DNA from: UBA1738 sp045580145 | GTDB taxonomy: Bacteria; Bacillota; Clostridia; UBA1381 | Assembly: GCA_045580145.1 (NCBI GenBank) | Contig: JAZNNI010000085.1 | Location: 80,718 to 144,717 of the forward strand | Length of the DNA stretch: 64,000 bases | Direction of reading: 5' to 3' | Part shown: positions 16,641-23,324 of the stretch, piece after piece | Position numbering within the stretch: the stretch's first letter is position 1 | Layout: each line of letters starts with the position of its first letter | The notes under the pieces: model-generated | What the model saw: the letters and a program-made list of their open reading frames with translations, nothing else | Database searches by the model: none | Told to the model about the DNA's origin: nothing | Position numbers and translations under genes: made by a program

Positions 16641-17312
16641 ATGCCAAACGAGAAGGTTTTGGAAGCGAAAAAGGCACAAGTTGCTCAGGTTGTTGATGTC
16701 ATTAATAATGCAGCAACAGGCGTTTTGATTGACTATCGTGGTCTTACTGTTGAAGAAGACACAAAGCTTAGAAACGATTTAAGAGCAGCAGGTGTTAAAT
16801 ATTTCGTTATTAAAAACACATTGCTTCGTTTAGCAGCAAACCAGGTTGGTCTTGAAGAACTTGATGGTATACTTCACGGACCGACAGCATTGGCGGTTTC
16901 AGAGGATCCTGTAGCTCCGGCTAAGATTCTTTTCGATTTTGCCAAGAACAACGATAAGGTTGAAATTAAGTCAGGCTTTATGGACGGCAAAGTTATGTCT
17001 ATGGACGAGCTTACAACTCTTGCTAAGACTCCTTCAAAGGAAACTCTTATTGCAAAGCTTATGGGCAGCCTGAACGCACCTGTTTCAAACCTTGTAAGAT
17101 TGCTTAACACAATCGCAGAAGGTGGCGAAGAAATCGCTGACCTAATCGCTAAGAAAGCTGGCGAAGCTGTAGCTGAAGAAGCTCCGGCAGAAGTGGCTGA
17201 AGAGGCTCCAGCAGTAGCTGAAGAAACAGCTCCTAAAGCAGAAGAGGCAGTAGCTGAAGAAGCTGCACCTGCTGAGGAAGCAAAAGAAGAAACACCTGCA
17301 GATGCAGAGTAA
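16641..17312 (+). CDS. rplJ: 50S ribosomal protein L10 with an acidic C-terminal extension
   Basis: 223 residues from the ATG behind AGGAGGTGA; the in-frame reading from 16548 lies inside the leader RNA. Residues 1-170 are normal L10 (VLIDYRGLTVEE, KNTLLRLAA, ALAVSEDPVAPAKIL, LMGSLNAPVSNLVRLLN). The final 50 or so residues are almost only Ala, Glu, Pro and Val, in repeats like VAEEAPA. Typical L10 has 165-180 residues, so this is an appended low-complexity acidic tail. L10 anchors L7/L12 dimers on the ribosome stalk and represses its own leader. Confidence 0.95.
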   Translation: MPNEKVLEAKKAQVAQVVDVINNAATGVLIDYRGLTVEEDTKLRNDLRAAGVKYFVIKNTLLRLAANQVGLEELDGILHGPTALAVSEDPVAPAKILFDFAKNNDKVEIKSGFMDGKVMSMDELTTLAKTPSKETLIAKLMGSLNAPVSNLVRLLNTIAEGGEEIADLIAKKAGEAVAEEAPAEVAEEAPAVAEETAPKAEEAVAEEAAPAEEAKEETPADAE

Positions 17313-17344
17313 TTAAAATTTTATTTAATTAGGAGGAAATTAAA

Positions 17345-17719
17345 ATGGCAGACATTCAGAAGATTTTAGATGATATCAAAGAATTAAAATTGTTGGAAGT
17401 AGCAGAGCTTGTAAAGCTTATGGAAGAAGAATTTGGCGTTTCAGCAGCAGCTCCTGTAATGGTAGCTGGCGTAGCAGCTGAAGGCGGCGCAGCAGCTGCT
17501 GCAGAGCAGGCAGAGTTTGAAGTTGTACTTGCAGAAGCTGGTGCTTCAAAGCTTAACGTAATCAAGGTTGTAAGAGAAATTACAGGTCTTGGTCTTAAGG
17601 AAGCTAAGGAACTCGTTGACGGTGCTCCAAAGCCAATCAAGTCAGGCATAGCTAAGGAAGAAGCTGAAGAAATCAAGGCTAAGCTTGAAGAAGCTGGTGC
17701 AAAAATCGAACTTAAATAA
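17345..17719 (+). CDS. rplL: 50S ribosomal protein L7/L12
   Basis: 124 residues: N-terminal dimerisation helices (KELKLLEVAELVKLMEEEFG), an Ala-rich hinge, and the C-terminal factor-binding domain KLNVIKVVREITGLGLKEAK. It recruits translation GTPases. It follows rplJ after 32 bases, as usual. What follows is unusual: a DUF177 gene 2 bases later rather than rpoB. Confidence 0.97.
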   Translation: MADIQKILDDIKELKLLEVAELVKLMEEEFGVSAAAPVMVAGVAAEGGAAAAAEQAEFEVVLAEAGASKLNVIKVVREITGLGLKEAKELVDGAPKPIKSGIAKEEAEEIKAKLEEAGAKIELK

Positions 17720-17721
17720 TT

Positions 17722-18240
17722 ATGCTTATAGACCTATCCGACATTATTAAGGATTACGGCGGAAGGTTAGAGCTTGATGAAAGTTTTTCTATGCAAAGCG
17801 TGAGTTTCTTGGGTGAAGAATTCACATTTAACGAACCACTTTTGCTTAGAGGAGTTATACTTAATAACACTAAATCATTAGAGCTTAAAGCAACTGTTAC
17901 AGGAAGGGCAGAGGTGCATTGTGCCAGATGTCAAAAGCCTATGATGGTTGACATAAGCTTTCCGGTTTCGGAAATTTTGGTCCGTGAGGATGCAGAGATT
18001 GCTGAAGACGAGGATGTTGTGGTTTATTCAGGTAATTCGGTTGAGCTTTCAGAGGCTGTAACCAACAGCTTTTTAATGAATGTATCAGGGAAATATCTGT
18101 GCAGCGAGGATTGTAAGGGTCTTTGCCCGCATTGTGGGACGAACCTTAATGAAAAATCCTGTGACTGTGATAAGGATATTATTGATCCCCGGTGGGAAAA
18201 ATTAGCCGAAATTATGAAGAATATGTCTGATACTGAATAG
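17722..18240 (+). CDS. DUF177 (YceD) family protein
   Basis: 172 residues with the DUF177 core GRAEVHCARCQKPM and the C-terminal cysteine block CSEDCKGLCPHCGTNL plus SCDCD, probably a metal site. YceD-family proteins are linked to 23S rRNA accumulation and are nearly always encoded directly upstream of rpmF, as here. It begins two bases after the rplL stop without its own strong ribosome site, implying coupled translation with rplL. Confidence 0.88.
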   Translation: MLIDLSDIIKDYGGRLELDESFSMQSVSFLGEEFTFNEPLLLRGVILNNTKSLELKATVTGRAEVHCARCQKPMMVDISFPVSEILVREDAEIAEDEDVVVYSGNSVELSEAVTNSFLMNVSGKYLCSEDCKGLCPHCGTNLNEKSCDCDKDIIDPRWEKLAEIMKNMSDTE

Positions 18241-18254
18241 GAGGTGCGATTAAG

Positions 18255-18434
18255 ATGGCAGTACCTAAGGGTAAAGTATCTAAATCAAGAAGAGATAAAA
18301 GAAGAGCTAATTGGAAGCTTGAAGTTCCTGGTATCGTGGAGTGTCCACAGTGCCATGAATTTAAAATGCCTCATACGGTTTGTAAGGCTTGCGGCTATTA
18401 CAACGGCAAAGAGGTTGTAAAGGTTTCTGAATAA
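18255..18434 (+). CDS. rpmF: 50S ribosomal protein L32
   Basis: 59 residues read directly: MAVPKGKVSKSRRDKRRANW, then a zinc ribbon CPQCH...CKACG. This is L32, found 14 bases after the DUF177 gene with AGGAGGTG before the ATG. It is the last gene before a strong terminator, so the transcript is rplJ-rplL-DUF177-rpmF. Confidence 0.95.
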   Translation: MAVPKGKVSKSRRDKRRANWKLEVPGIVECPQCHEFKMPHTVCKACGYYNGKEVVKVSE

Positions 18435-18445
18435 CTTGTTTTTCG

Positions 18446-18473
18446 CGGAGTGCTTTGGCACTCCGTTTTTTTT
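18446..18473 (+). terminator. Terminator of the rplJL-rpmF operon
   Basis: CGGAGTGC/GCACTCCG stem around a 4-base loop, followed by TTTTTTTT. Confidence 0.92.
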
Positions 18474-18483
18474 GATTATTTTG

Positions 18484-18512
18484 TTGACAATGAGGCTTTG
18501 ATTTGATATCAT
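18484..18512 (+). promoter_or_regulatory. Promoter of the anion permease gene
   Basis: TTGACA (18484-18489), 17-base spacer, TATCAT (18507-18512); the ribosome site GGAGAG precedes ATG 18550. Confidence 0.75.
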
Positions 18513-18549
18513 AAAAAAATGGGTTAAAAAAGATATACGGAGAGAAAAG

Positions 18550-19650
18550 ATGAAGATAAAAGAATATATAAAAAAGAACACAGTTATGGTAATTGCCTTT
18601 TTTGCAGCACTAATAACAACTATATTTGTACCTTTAGATAAAAAGTACATTGGATATTTTGATTTTAAAACGCTGACCTGCCTGTTTTGTGTACTGGCAG
18701 TTGTTTGTGCGCTTCGAAATATTAACTTTTTCTATATACTTGCAAAAAAGGTAGTCAAACTTTTCAAAAATGCAAGGATGAGCATTTTAGAACTTGTTTA
18801 CATAACATTTATAGGCTCTATGCTGATTGCCAATGATATGGCACTTTTGACATTTTTGCCACTTGGATATTTTGTTTTATCGACAACAGGCAAGAAAAAA
18901 TATATGGCATTTACTTTCATAATGCAGAATATTGCGGCAAACCTTGGAGGAATGCTGACGCCTTTTGGCAATCCCCAGAATTTGTATCTTTACTCGGCCT
19001 ATAATATTCCCAATATGGAGTTTATGAAGATTATGCTGCCACCGTTTTTATTATCCGTGCTTTTAATTACTGTGTGTTGTCTCATATTCGTAAAGCCTGA
19101 ACCACTAAAAATAGACGACGAGGAAAGTGAATTGAATCCGCGAAGAACAGCCTTGTATTTGATGCTGTTTGCACTGGCTATTTTAATTGTATTCAGGGGT
19201 ATACCATATCAGTTAGGACTTATAATAATCCCAACAGTTTTATTTTTTGCGGATAGAAAAGCGCTTAAAATGGTTGATTATCCGCTTTTGCTTACTTTTG
19301 TTTTCTTTTTTGTATTTGCGGGGAATATGGGGAGAATTGAGGCGGTGCGCTCATTCTTTTCAATGCTCCTTGAAAAAAGCACACTAATTTTCAGTATACT
19401 GTCCTGTCAGGTTATAAGCAATGTCCCATCGGCGATACTTTTATCGCAGTTTACGGGAAACTACAGAGAATTACTTTTAGGAGTTAATATAGGAGGTGTC
19501 GGAACTCTTATTTCATCACTTGCAAGTCTTATTACGTTTCGGGAATATACAAAACACAACCCGGAAAAGACCTTGCAATATGTTGGGAGTTTTTCGCTTT
19601 ATAATTTTGCCTTTCTATTTGTGTTGACAGGCATTATGCTTTGCATATAA
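18550..19650 (+). CDS. ArsB/NhaD/CitM-type (ion transporter superfamily) anion permease
   Basis: 366 residues with about ten hydrophobic segments. Two superfamily hallmarks are visible: ANDMALLTFLPLG and the GGMLTPFGNPQNLYLY hairpin, mirrored in the second half by SNVPSAILLSQF and GGVGTLISSLASLI. This is the ArsB/CitM/SLC13 fold, transporting dicarboxylates, arsenite, citrate or other anions with Na+ or H+. The protein is shorter than the 400-450 typical of ArsB. Neighbours give no substrate clue. Substrate cannot be assigned. Confidence 0.8.
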   Translation: MKIKEYIKKNTVMVIAFFAALITTIFVPLDKKYIGYFDFKTLTCLFCVLAVVCALRNINFFYILAKKVVKLFKNARMSILELVYITFIGSMLIANDMALLTFLPLGYFVLSTTGKKKYMAFTFIMQNIAANLGGMLTPFGNPQNLYLYSAYNIPNMEFMKIMLPPFLLSVLLITVCCLIFVKPEPLKIDDEESELNPRRTALYLMLFALAILIVFRGIPYQLGLIIIPTVLFFADRKALKMVDYPLLLTFVFFFVFAGNMGRIEAVRSFFSMLLEKSTLIFSILSCQVISNVPSAILLSQFTGNYRELLLGVNIGGVGTLISSLASLITFREYTKHNPEKTLQYVGSFSLYNFAFLFVLTGIMLCI

Positions 19651-19733
19651 CAAAATACTTGATTTATAAACTTGAATATGATAAAATTAAAGTTGATTTA
19701 ATGGGGAAGTTGTCGAAAAAGGAGAAAGCCACA

Positions 19734-20369
19734 ATGGAAGTATACGGAGTAAAGCCTAAGCGGTTTACAAAAGAGTGGTGGGGGTATTTTTGGTATTATT
19801 ATAAATGGCATACGGCAGGAGTATTGTTTGCCGCTTTTCTAATAATTACGTCTTTAGTGCAGTGTGTGACACAGACAAAGTATGACCTGCAGATTGATTT
19901 TATCACTGAGTATGGAATTATACCTGAGCAGGAAGAAATGATTGCTGAGCTTATTGAGGAAAATATTGAAGATGTTACCGGAAATGGTGAAAAAGAAGCT
20001 TTTGTTTTATCTCTCAATTTGGCAGAGGGTGATGCTCAAATGACACAGGCACTTACAACAAAGCTTTTTGTTGAGCTGGGATATACTGAAAGCTATGTCT
20101 TTATTATGTCAAAGAAATATGCTGATATGATTTCAGAGCATGGCATACTTGAGAACACGGATGTGTGGGCAGGAGATATGGCAAACGGGGGACAGCTTAT
20201 AAGCCTTAAGGACTGTAAGCTTCTGCCTGAAATGTGGTTTGATATGGAAGTTCAGGACTTATACATAGGTGTACTGAAGGTGCGTGAAGAAAACAAGAAT
20301 AATGAGATTGAACTCAAAAAATATGAAAATGGAAAAAGGTTTGCGCAGTTTTTGATAAATCAGAGGTGA
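19734..20369 (+). CDS. Single-pass membrane protein of unknown family, partner of the sigma factor
   Basis: 211 residues from ATG 19734 behind AAGGAG; the earlier ATG at 19701 has no ribosome site. A Trp/Tyr-rich basic segment (EWWGYFWYYYKWH, about 14-26) precedes one membrane helix (residues 27-46), so the remaining 160 residues should be outside. They are rich in Glu and contain no motif I know. The stop overlaps the ribosome site of the next gene, a SigB/F/G-like sigma factor, suggesting coupled expression. A role as membrane anti-sigma or signal sensor is tempting, but there is no cytoplasmic anti-sigma domain; function unknown. Confidence 0.65.
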   Translation: MEVYGVKPKRFTKEWWGYFWYYYKWHTAGVLFAAFLIITSLVQCVTQTKYDLQIDFITEYGIIPEQEEMIAELIEENIEDVTGNGEKEAFVLSLNLAEGDAQMTQALTTKLFVELGYTESYVFIMSKKYADMISEHGILENTDVWAGDMANGGQLISLKDCKLLPEMWFDMEVQDLYIGVLKVREENKNNEIELKKYENGKRFAQFLINQR

Positions 20370-20377
20370 GTGCGGGA

Positions 20378-21100
20378 ATGAGCGAATACGAGCTGTTCCG
20401 GAAATATAAGGAAACAAAGGACAAAAAAATACGCGATGAGCTTGTAATGCAAAACACCTATATGGCAAAGCTTTTTGCACACAGATTTATAAGCTCCGGC
20501 ATTGAATTTGATGATATATATCAGGTGGCGTGTATGGGGGTTGTACTTGCGGTGGAAAGATTTGACCCAGACAGAGGAGTGCAGTTTGCGACCTTTGCAA
20601 CTCCTACGATTTTGGGTGAGATACGCCGTTTTATGCGAGATAAGGCGAAATGTATAAAAATTCCAAGACGTCTTTACGAGGTGTTCTGTAGGGCGGAGGC
20701 TGCCAAGAAAGAAGCGGAGCATCTGACTGTTGAAGAAATTGCGAAAAGGCTTGATGTGCCGCGTGAGACTGTTGAGGAGGCATACAAGGTTGGTGATGCC
20801 GCATTTATCAAATCGCTTGAGGACGAAGTGTATACCGACGGTGGTCTTAGTTTGTCTGCTATGATAGGCTTTGATGATGAGGGTTTTACCTTGATTGAAA
20901 ACCACGATTTTATGCAGTATTGTATGTCGAAAATGACAGAGCAGGAGGCGGAACTTTTCCATAAACGGTTTTATGAAGAAAGAACACAAAGGCAAATTGC
21001 CGAAGAATGGGGAGTTTCACAGATGTATGTTTCTCGATTAGAGAAAAAGGTTGTGGATAAATTTAAGGAAACTTACTTAAAAGACCTTGAAAATGCATAA
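20378..21100 (+). CDS. SigB/SigF/SigG-type RNA polymerase sigma factor
   Basis: 240 residues from ATG 20378 (GAGGTG site 8 bases before; GTG 20366 is a less likely alternative). Region 2 is clear: AKLFAHRF, DDIYQVACMGVVLAVERFDP and FATFATPTILGEIRRFMRD. Region 3 (LTVEEIAKRLDVPRETVEEA) and region 4 (RQIAEEWGVSQMYVSRLEKK) follow; region 1.1 is absent. This is group 3, the general-stress and sporulation class. SigF normally lies behind spoIIAA-AB and SigG behind sigE; neither context is present, so this is a separate alternative sigma, not confidently one of the forespore factors. RsbV/W-like partners are absent. Confidence 0.85.
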   Translation: MSEYELFRKYKETKDKKIRDELVMQNTYMAKLFAHRFISSGIEFDDIYQVACMGVVLAVERFDPDRGVQFATFATPTILGEIRRFMRDKAKCIKIPRRLYEVFCRAEAAKKEAEHLTVEEIAKRLDVPRETVEEAYKVGDAAFIKSLEDEVYTDGGLSLSAMIGFDDEGFTLIENHDFMQYCMSKMTEQEAELFHKRFYEERTQRQIAEEWGVSQMYVSRLEKKVVDKFKETYLKDLENA

Positions 21101-21115
21101 ATAATGTGGTATAAT
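21087..21115 (+). promoter_or_regulatory. Promoter of the TPP riboswitch-thiT transcript
   Basis: TTGAAA (21087-21092, inside the end of the sigma gene), 17-base spacer, TATAAT (21110-21115). Confidence 0.75.
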
Positions 21116-21130
21116 GGTGCAAATGAATAT

Positions 21131-21224
21131 AGAAGGGGAGCTTGTAAACAGGCTGAGAGGGAATTTATGAATTCCGACCCTATAACCTGATATGGATAAT
21201 GCCAGCGTAGGGATTCTGTAGAAC
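21131..21224 (+). ncRNA. TPP riboswitch (THI element)
   Basis: The conserved blocks occur in order: GGGGAGC, the pyrimidine-binding GCTGAGAGGG, GACCC with ACCTGAT, GGATAATGCCAGCGTAGGGA. It lies before thiT with a terminator in the expression platform, so thiamine diphosphate binding should stop transcription. Confidence 0.96.
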
Positions 21225-21233
21225 AAGATTTTT

Positions 21234-21264
21234 AAGCATATCCATTTTGGGTATGCTTTTTGAT
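21234..21264 (+). terminator. Expression-platform terminator of the TPP riboswitch
   Basis: AAGCATATCC (21234-21243) pairs with GGGTATGCTT (21249-21258) with a 5-base loop, followed by TTTTGATTT. Confidence 0.85.
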
Positions 21265-21320
21265 TTGGAAAAGCAGACAGATTAGGTAAAATATTCATTT
21301 AATTTCAAAAAAGAAAGGAA

Positions 21321-21839
21321 ATGAAACAAATGACAAAAACGAGGAGATTAACAGAGGTAGCAGTATGCATTGCTATGGCGGTGGTATGCAGCTTTTTAAA
21401 GGTGTGGGAGATGCCTCAGGGAGGCTCAGTTGCACTTACGATGGTACCCATTTTAGTGATTGCAGTAAGAAGGGGTGCAATAGATGGAATTATGGCGGGT
21501 GCAGTTTACGGACTGATTTCGCTCTTAATTGCAGGAGTTGTCTATCATCCTATGTCAATCCTGCTTGATTATGTGCTTGCCTTCGGTCTGTTGGGAGTCG
21601 CAGGATTTTTTAAGAAAAATCTTTCGGGAATAATTATGGGAACCACAGTGGGTGTTGCAGGAAGATTTATATCCTCGCTTATAAGCGGTGCGGTCCTTTT
21701 TGCAGAGTATGCACCCGAAGGACAAAATCCTTGGGTATATTCTGTAATCTATCAGGCAACATATATGGTTCCTGAGCTTATAATTTCATTAGCAGTGCTG
21801 TTGTTATTATTCTATAAAGCACCTAAGCTTTTTAATTAA
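21321..21839 (+). CDS. thiT: Thiamine-specific ECF transporter S-component
   Basis: 172 residues, about six membrane helices. The thiamine-binding loop is recognisable: VWEMPQGGSVALTMVPILV at 28-46, with Trp, Gly-Gly and the acidic residue that contact thiamine in ThiT. It works with the shared EcfA-A'-T energising module, which is not in this window. Regulation by the TPP riboswitch directly upstream confirms the ligand. GAAAGG ribosome site before ATG 21321; alternative ATG at 21330. Confidence 0.93.
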   Translation: MKQMTKTRRLTEVAVCIAMAVVCSFLKVWEMPQGGSVALTMVPILVIAVRRGAIDGIMAGAVYGLISLLIAGVVYHPMSILLDYVLAFGLLGVAGFFKKNLSGIIMGTTVGVAGRFISSLISGAVLFAEYAPEGQNPWVYSVIYQATYMVPELIISLAVLLLLFYKAPKLFN

Positions 21840-21847
21840 ATGATACG

Positions 21848-21883
21848 AAAAAATCTGTGGTAAGAATTTATCACAGATTTTTT
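21848..21883 (+). terminator. Terminator after thiT
   Basis: AAAAATCTGTG..TAA pairs with TTA.CACAGATTTTT, then TTTTTTG. Confidence 0.85.
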
Positions 21884-21960
21884 GCTTTATAGGAAAATGC
21901 GTTCCTATAAAGCAAAAACTTTGATTAGGTTGCCGCGCAAAATTTTTTAAAAAGCTTTGG
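21881..21960 (+). repeat. Intergenic repeat family I, copy A (dyad TTTATAGGAA...TTCCTATAAA)
   Basis: Perfect 15-bp inverted repeat TTTGCTTTATAGGAA (21881-21895) and complement (21902-21916) around AATGCG, followed by a tail (GGTTGCCGCGCAAAATTTTTT, shared in part with copy B at 54171). It starts inside the T-run of the thiT terminator. Confidence 0.7.
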
Positions 21961-21978
21961 CTTTTTTGTAAAAAAGTG

Positions 21979-22036
21979 TTGACAAGGAAAAATGTGTATG
22001 ATATACTCTAACTGTATTAATACACGTAATACAGTT
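21979..22036 (+). promoter_or_regulatory. Promoter and operator of the GntR-ABC operon
   Basis: TTGACA (21979-21984) and TATACT (22002-22007), 17-base spacer. AACTGTATTA (22010-22019) and TAATACAGTT (22027-22036) form a perfect 10-bp inverted repeat with a 7-base centre, covering the transcription start. This is the expected operator for the GntR protein encoded immediately downstream. Confidence 0.85.
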
Positions 22037-22051
22037 AAGCGAGGTGATATT

Positions 22052-22432
22052 GTGATAAAACTGGATTATAAGAATGATAAGCCACTACACGAGCAAATAA
22101 CGCACGGGATAAAGGAGCTTATAATAAACGGAGCTCTTAAAAAAGACGAGCAACTTCCGTCGGTCCGTGACTTATCTGTAGAGCTTACTGTAAATCCGAA
22201 TACTGTCCAGAGGGCATATAAAACCTTGGAGGCGGAGGGAATTATTTACAGTATAAGAGGTAAGGGGAACTTCGTTTCGGGAATTCCTGAGGCGGACAGA
22301 AAAACAATAGAAGGCTTGTATGCACAGCTTTCGGAAACTATACGCGAGCTTGCATTTTTCGGAGAACCGATGGAAAAGGCAGAAGCGTTAATCCGTAATA
22401 TCTACAAGGAAAGGGATGAAGATAATGATTAG
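22052..22432 (+). CDS. GntR family regulator, YtrA subfamily
   Basis: 126 residues from GTG 22052, five bases behind GAGGTGAT. The winged helix (PLHEQITHGIKELIINGALK, QLPSVRDLSVELTVNPNTVQ, RAYKTLEAEGIIYSIRGKG) is followed by only about 50 residues, the short YtrA-type tail without an effector domain. YtrA regulators repress adjacent ABC genes, often responding to antibiotics or envelope stress. Its stop overlaps the ABC ATPase start by a few bases, so the three genes form one operon controlled by the dyad at 22010-22036. Confidence 0.9.
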   Translation: MIKLDYKNDKPLHEQITHGIKELIINGALKKDEQLPSVRDLSVELTVNPNTVQRAYKTLEAEGIIYSIRGKGNFVSGIPEADRKTIEGLYAQLSETIRELAFFGEPMEKAEALIRNIYKERDEDND

Positions 22433-23324
22433 AGCAAAAGGAATCGTTAAGACCTTTGGGGACTTTAAGGCGCTTGATGAATTTTGTATAAATGTAAAAA
22501 AAGGTAGCATTTATGGTCTGGTAGGTCCGAACGGAGCGGGCAAAACTACTATAATTAATCATATTATGGGCGTTTTAAGGCAGGATTCGGGCGAGATAAA
22601 GATAAACGGCGAGGATGTATGGGAAAATGCGGAGCTTATGCAAAGGGTTCTTTGTATAAACGATGATTGGTATTTTTTCAGTAGCTTTACAGTTAAGGAA
22701 ATGGCGAAGTTTTATGAAAATGTATATAAAAATTTTAGCCGCGAAAGATATGATTCCCTTGGAGAAGTTTTAAAGATTGAGGAAAATCGCCAGATAAGAC
22801 GTCTTTCAAAGGGTATGAAGAAGCAGGTTGCATTCCGCTTAGTGCTTTCGTGTATGCCTGAGGTCTTAATCCTTGATGAACCGCTTGACGGCCTTGACCC
22901 TGTAATGAGAAAGCAGATAATGAACATAATTATATCTGATGTTGCAGAACGTGAAATGACAGTTTTGGTATCGTCGCATAATTTAAGAGAGCTTGAGGAT
23001 ATATGTGACTATGTTGGAATAATACATAAAGGACAAATGGTCATAGAAAAGCCTCTTGACGAGGTAAAGGGCAACATAAGAAAGGTGCAGATGGCATTTG
23101 AGGGAGAATTTCCTCAAGGGCTTCGTGAGAAAATTGATGTTTTACATCTTACAAAAACGGGTTCAGTTTATACGGCGATTATAAAAGGGGACGAGGACGA
23201 GATAAAATCGATAATCGGTATGTATAATCCGCTGATACTCGACACCGTAAGTCTTACGCTTGAGGAAGTATTTATCTATGAGTTGGGAGGTTTGGGCTAT
23301 GACTTTAAGCACATCATTGTTTAA
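22425..23324 (+). CDS. ABC transporter ATP-binding protein (YtrB type)
   Basis: 299 residues from ATG 22425 (ATG 22416 is possible). Walker A GPNGAGKT (about 33-40), signature LSKGMKKQ, Walker B VLILDEPLDGLD and switch VSSHNL are all intact; the signature has Lys-Gly-Met in place of the common GGQ, usual in this subfamily. It energises the membrane protein encoded next, with which it overlaps by 26 bases. In Bacillus YtrA-type operons such pairs export or sense cell-wall-active compounds; the substrate here is unknown. Confidence 0.9.
   Translation: MIRAKGIVKTFGDFKALDEFCINVKKGSIYGLVGPNGAGKTTIINHIMGVLRQDSGEIKINGEDVWENAELMQRVLCINDDWYFFSSFTVKEMAKFYENVYKNFSRERYDSLGEVLKIEENRQIRRLSKGMKKQVAFRLVLSCMPEVLILDEPLDGLDPVMRKQIMNIIISDVAEREMTVLVSSHNLRELEDICDYVGIIHKGQMVIEKPLDEVKGNIRKVQMAFEGEFPQGLREKIDVLHLTKTGSVYTAIIKGDEDEIKSIIGMYNPLILDTVSLTLEEVFIYELGGLGYDFKHIIV

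Noticed and set aside
20360..20995. 211-codon minus-strand frame
   Set aside because: Exact antisense shadow of the sigma factor; composition (many His, Lys, Leu, Phe) is typical of a complementary frame.
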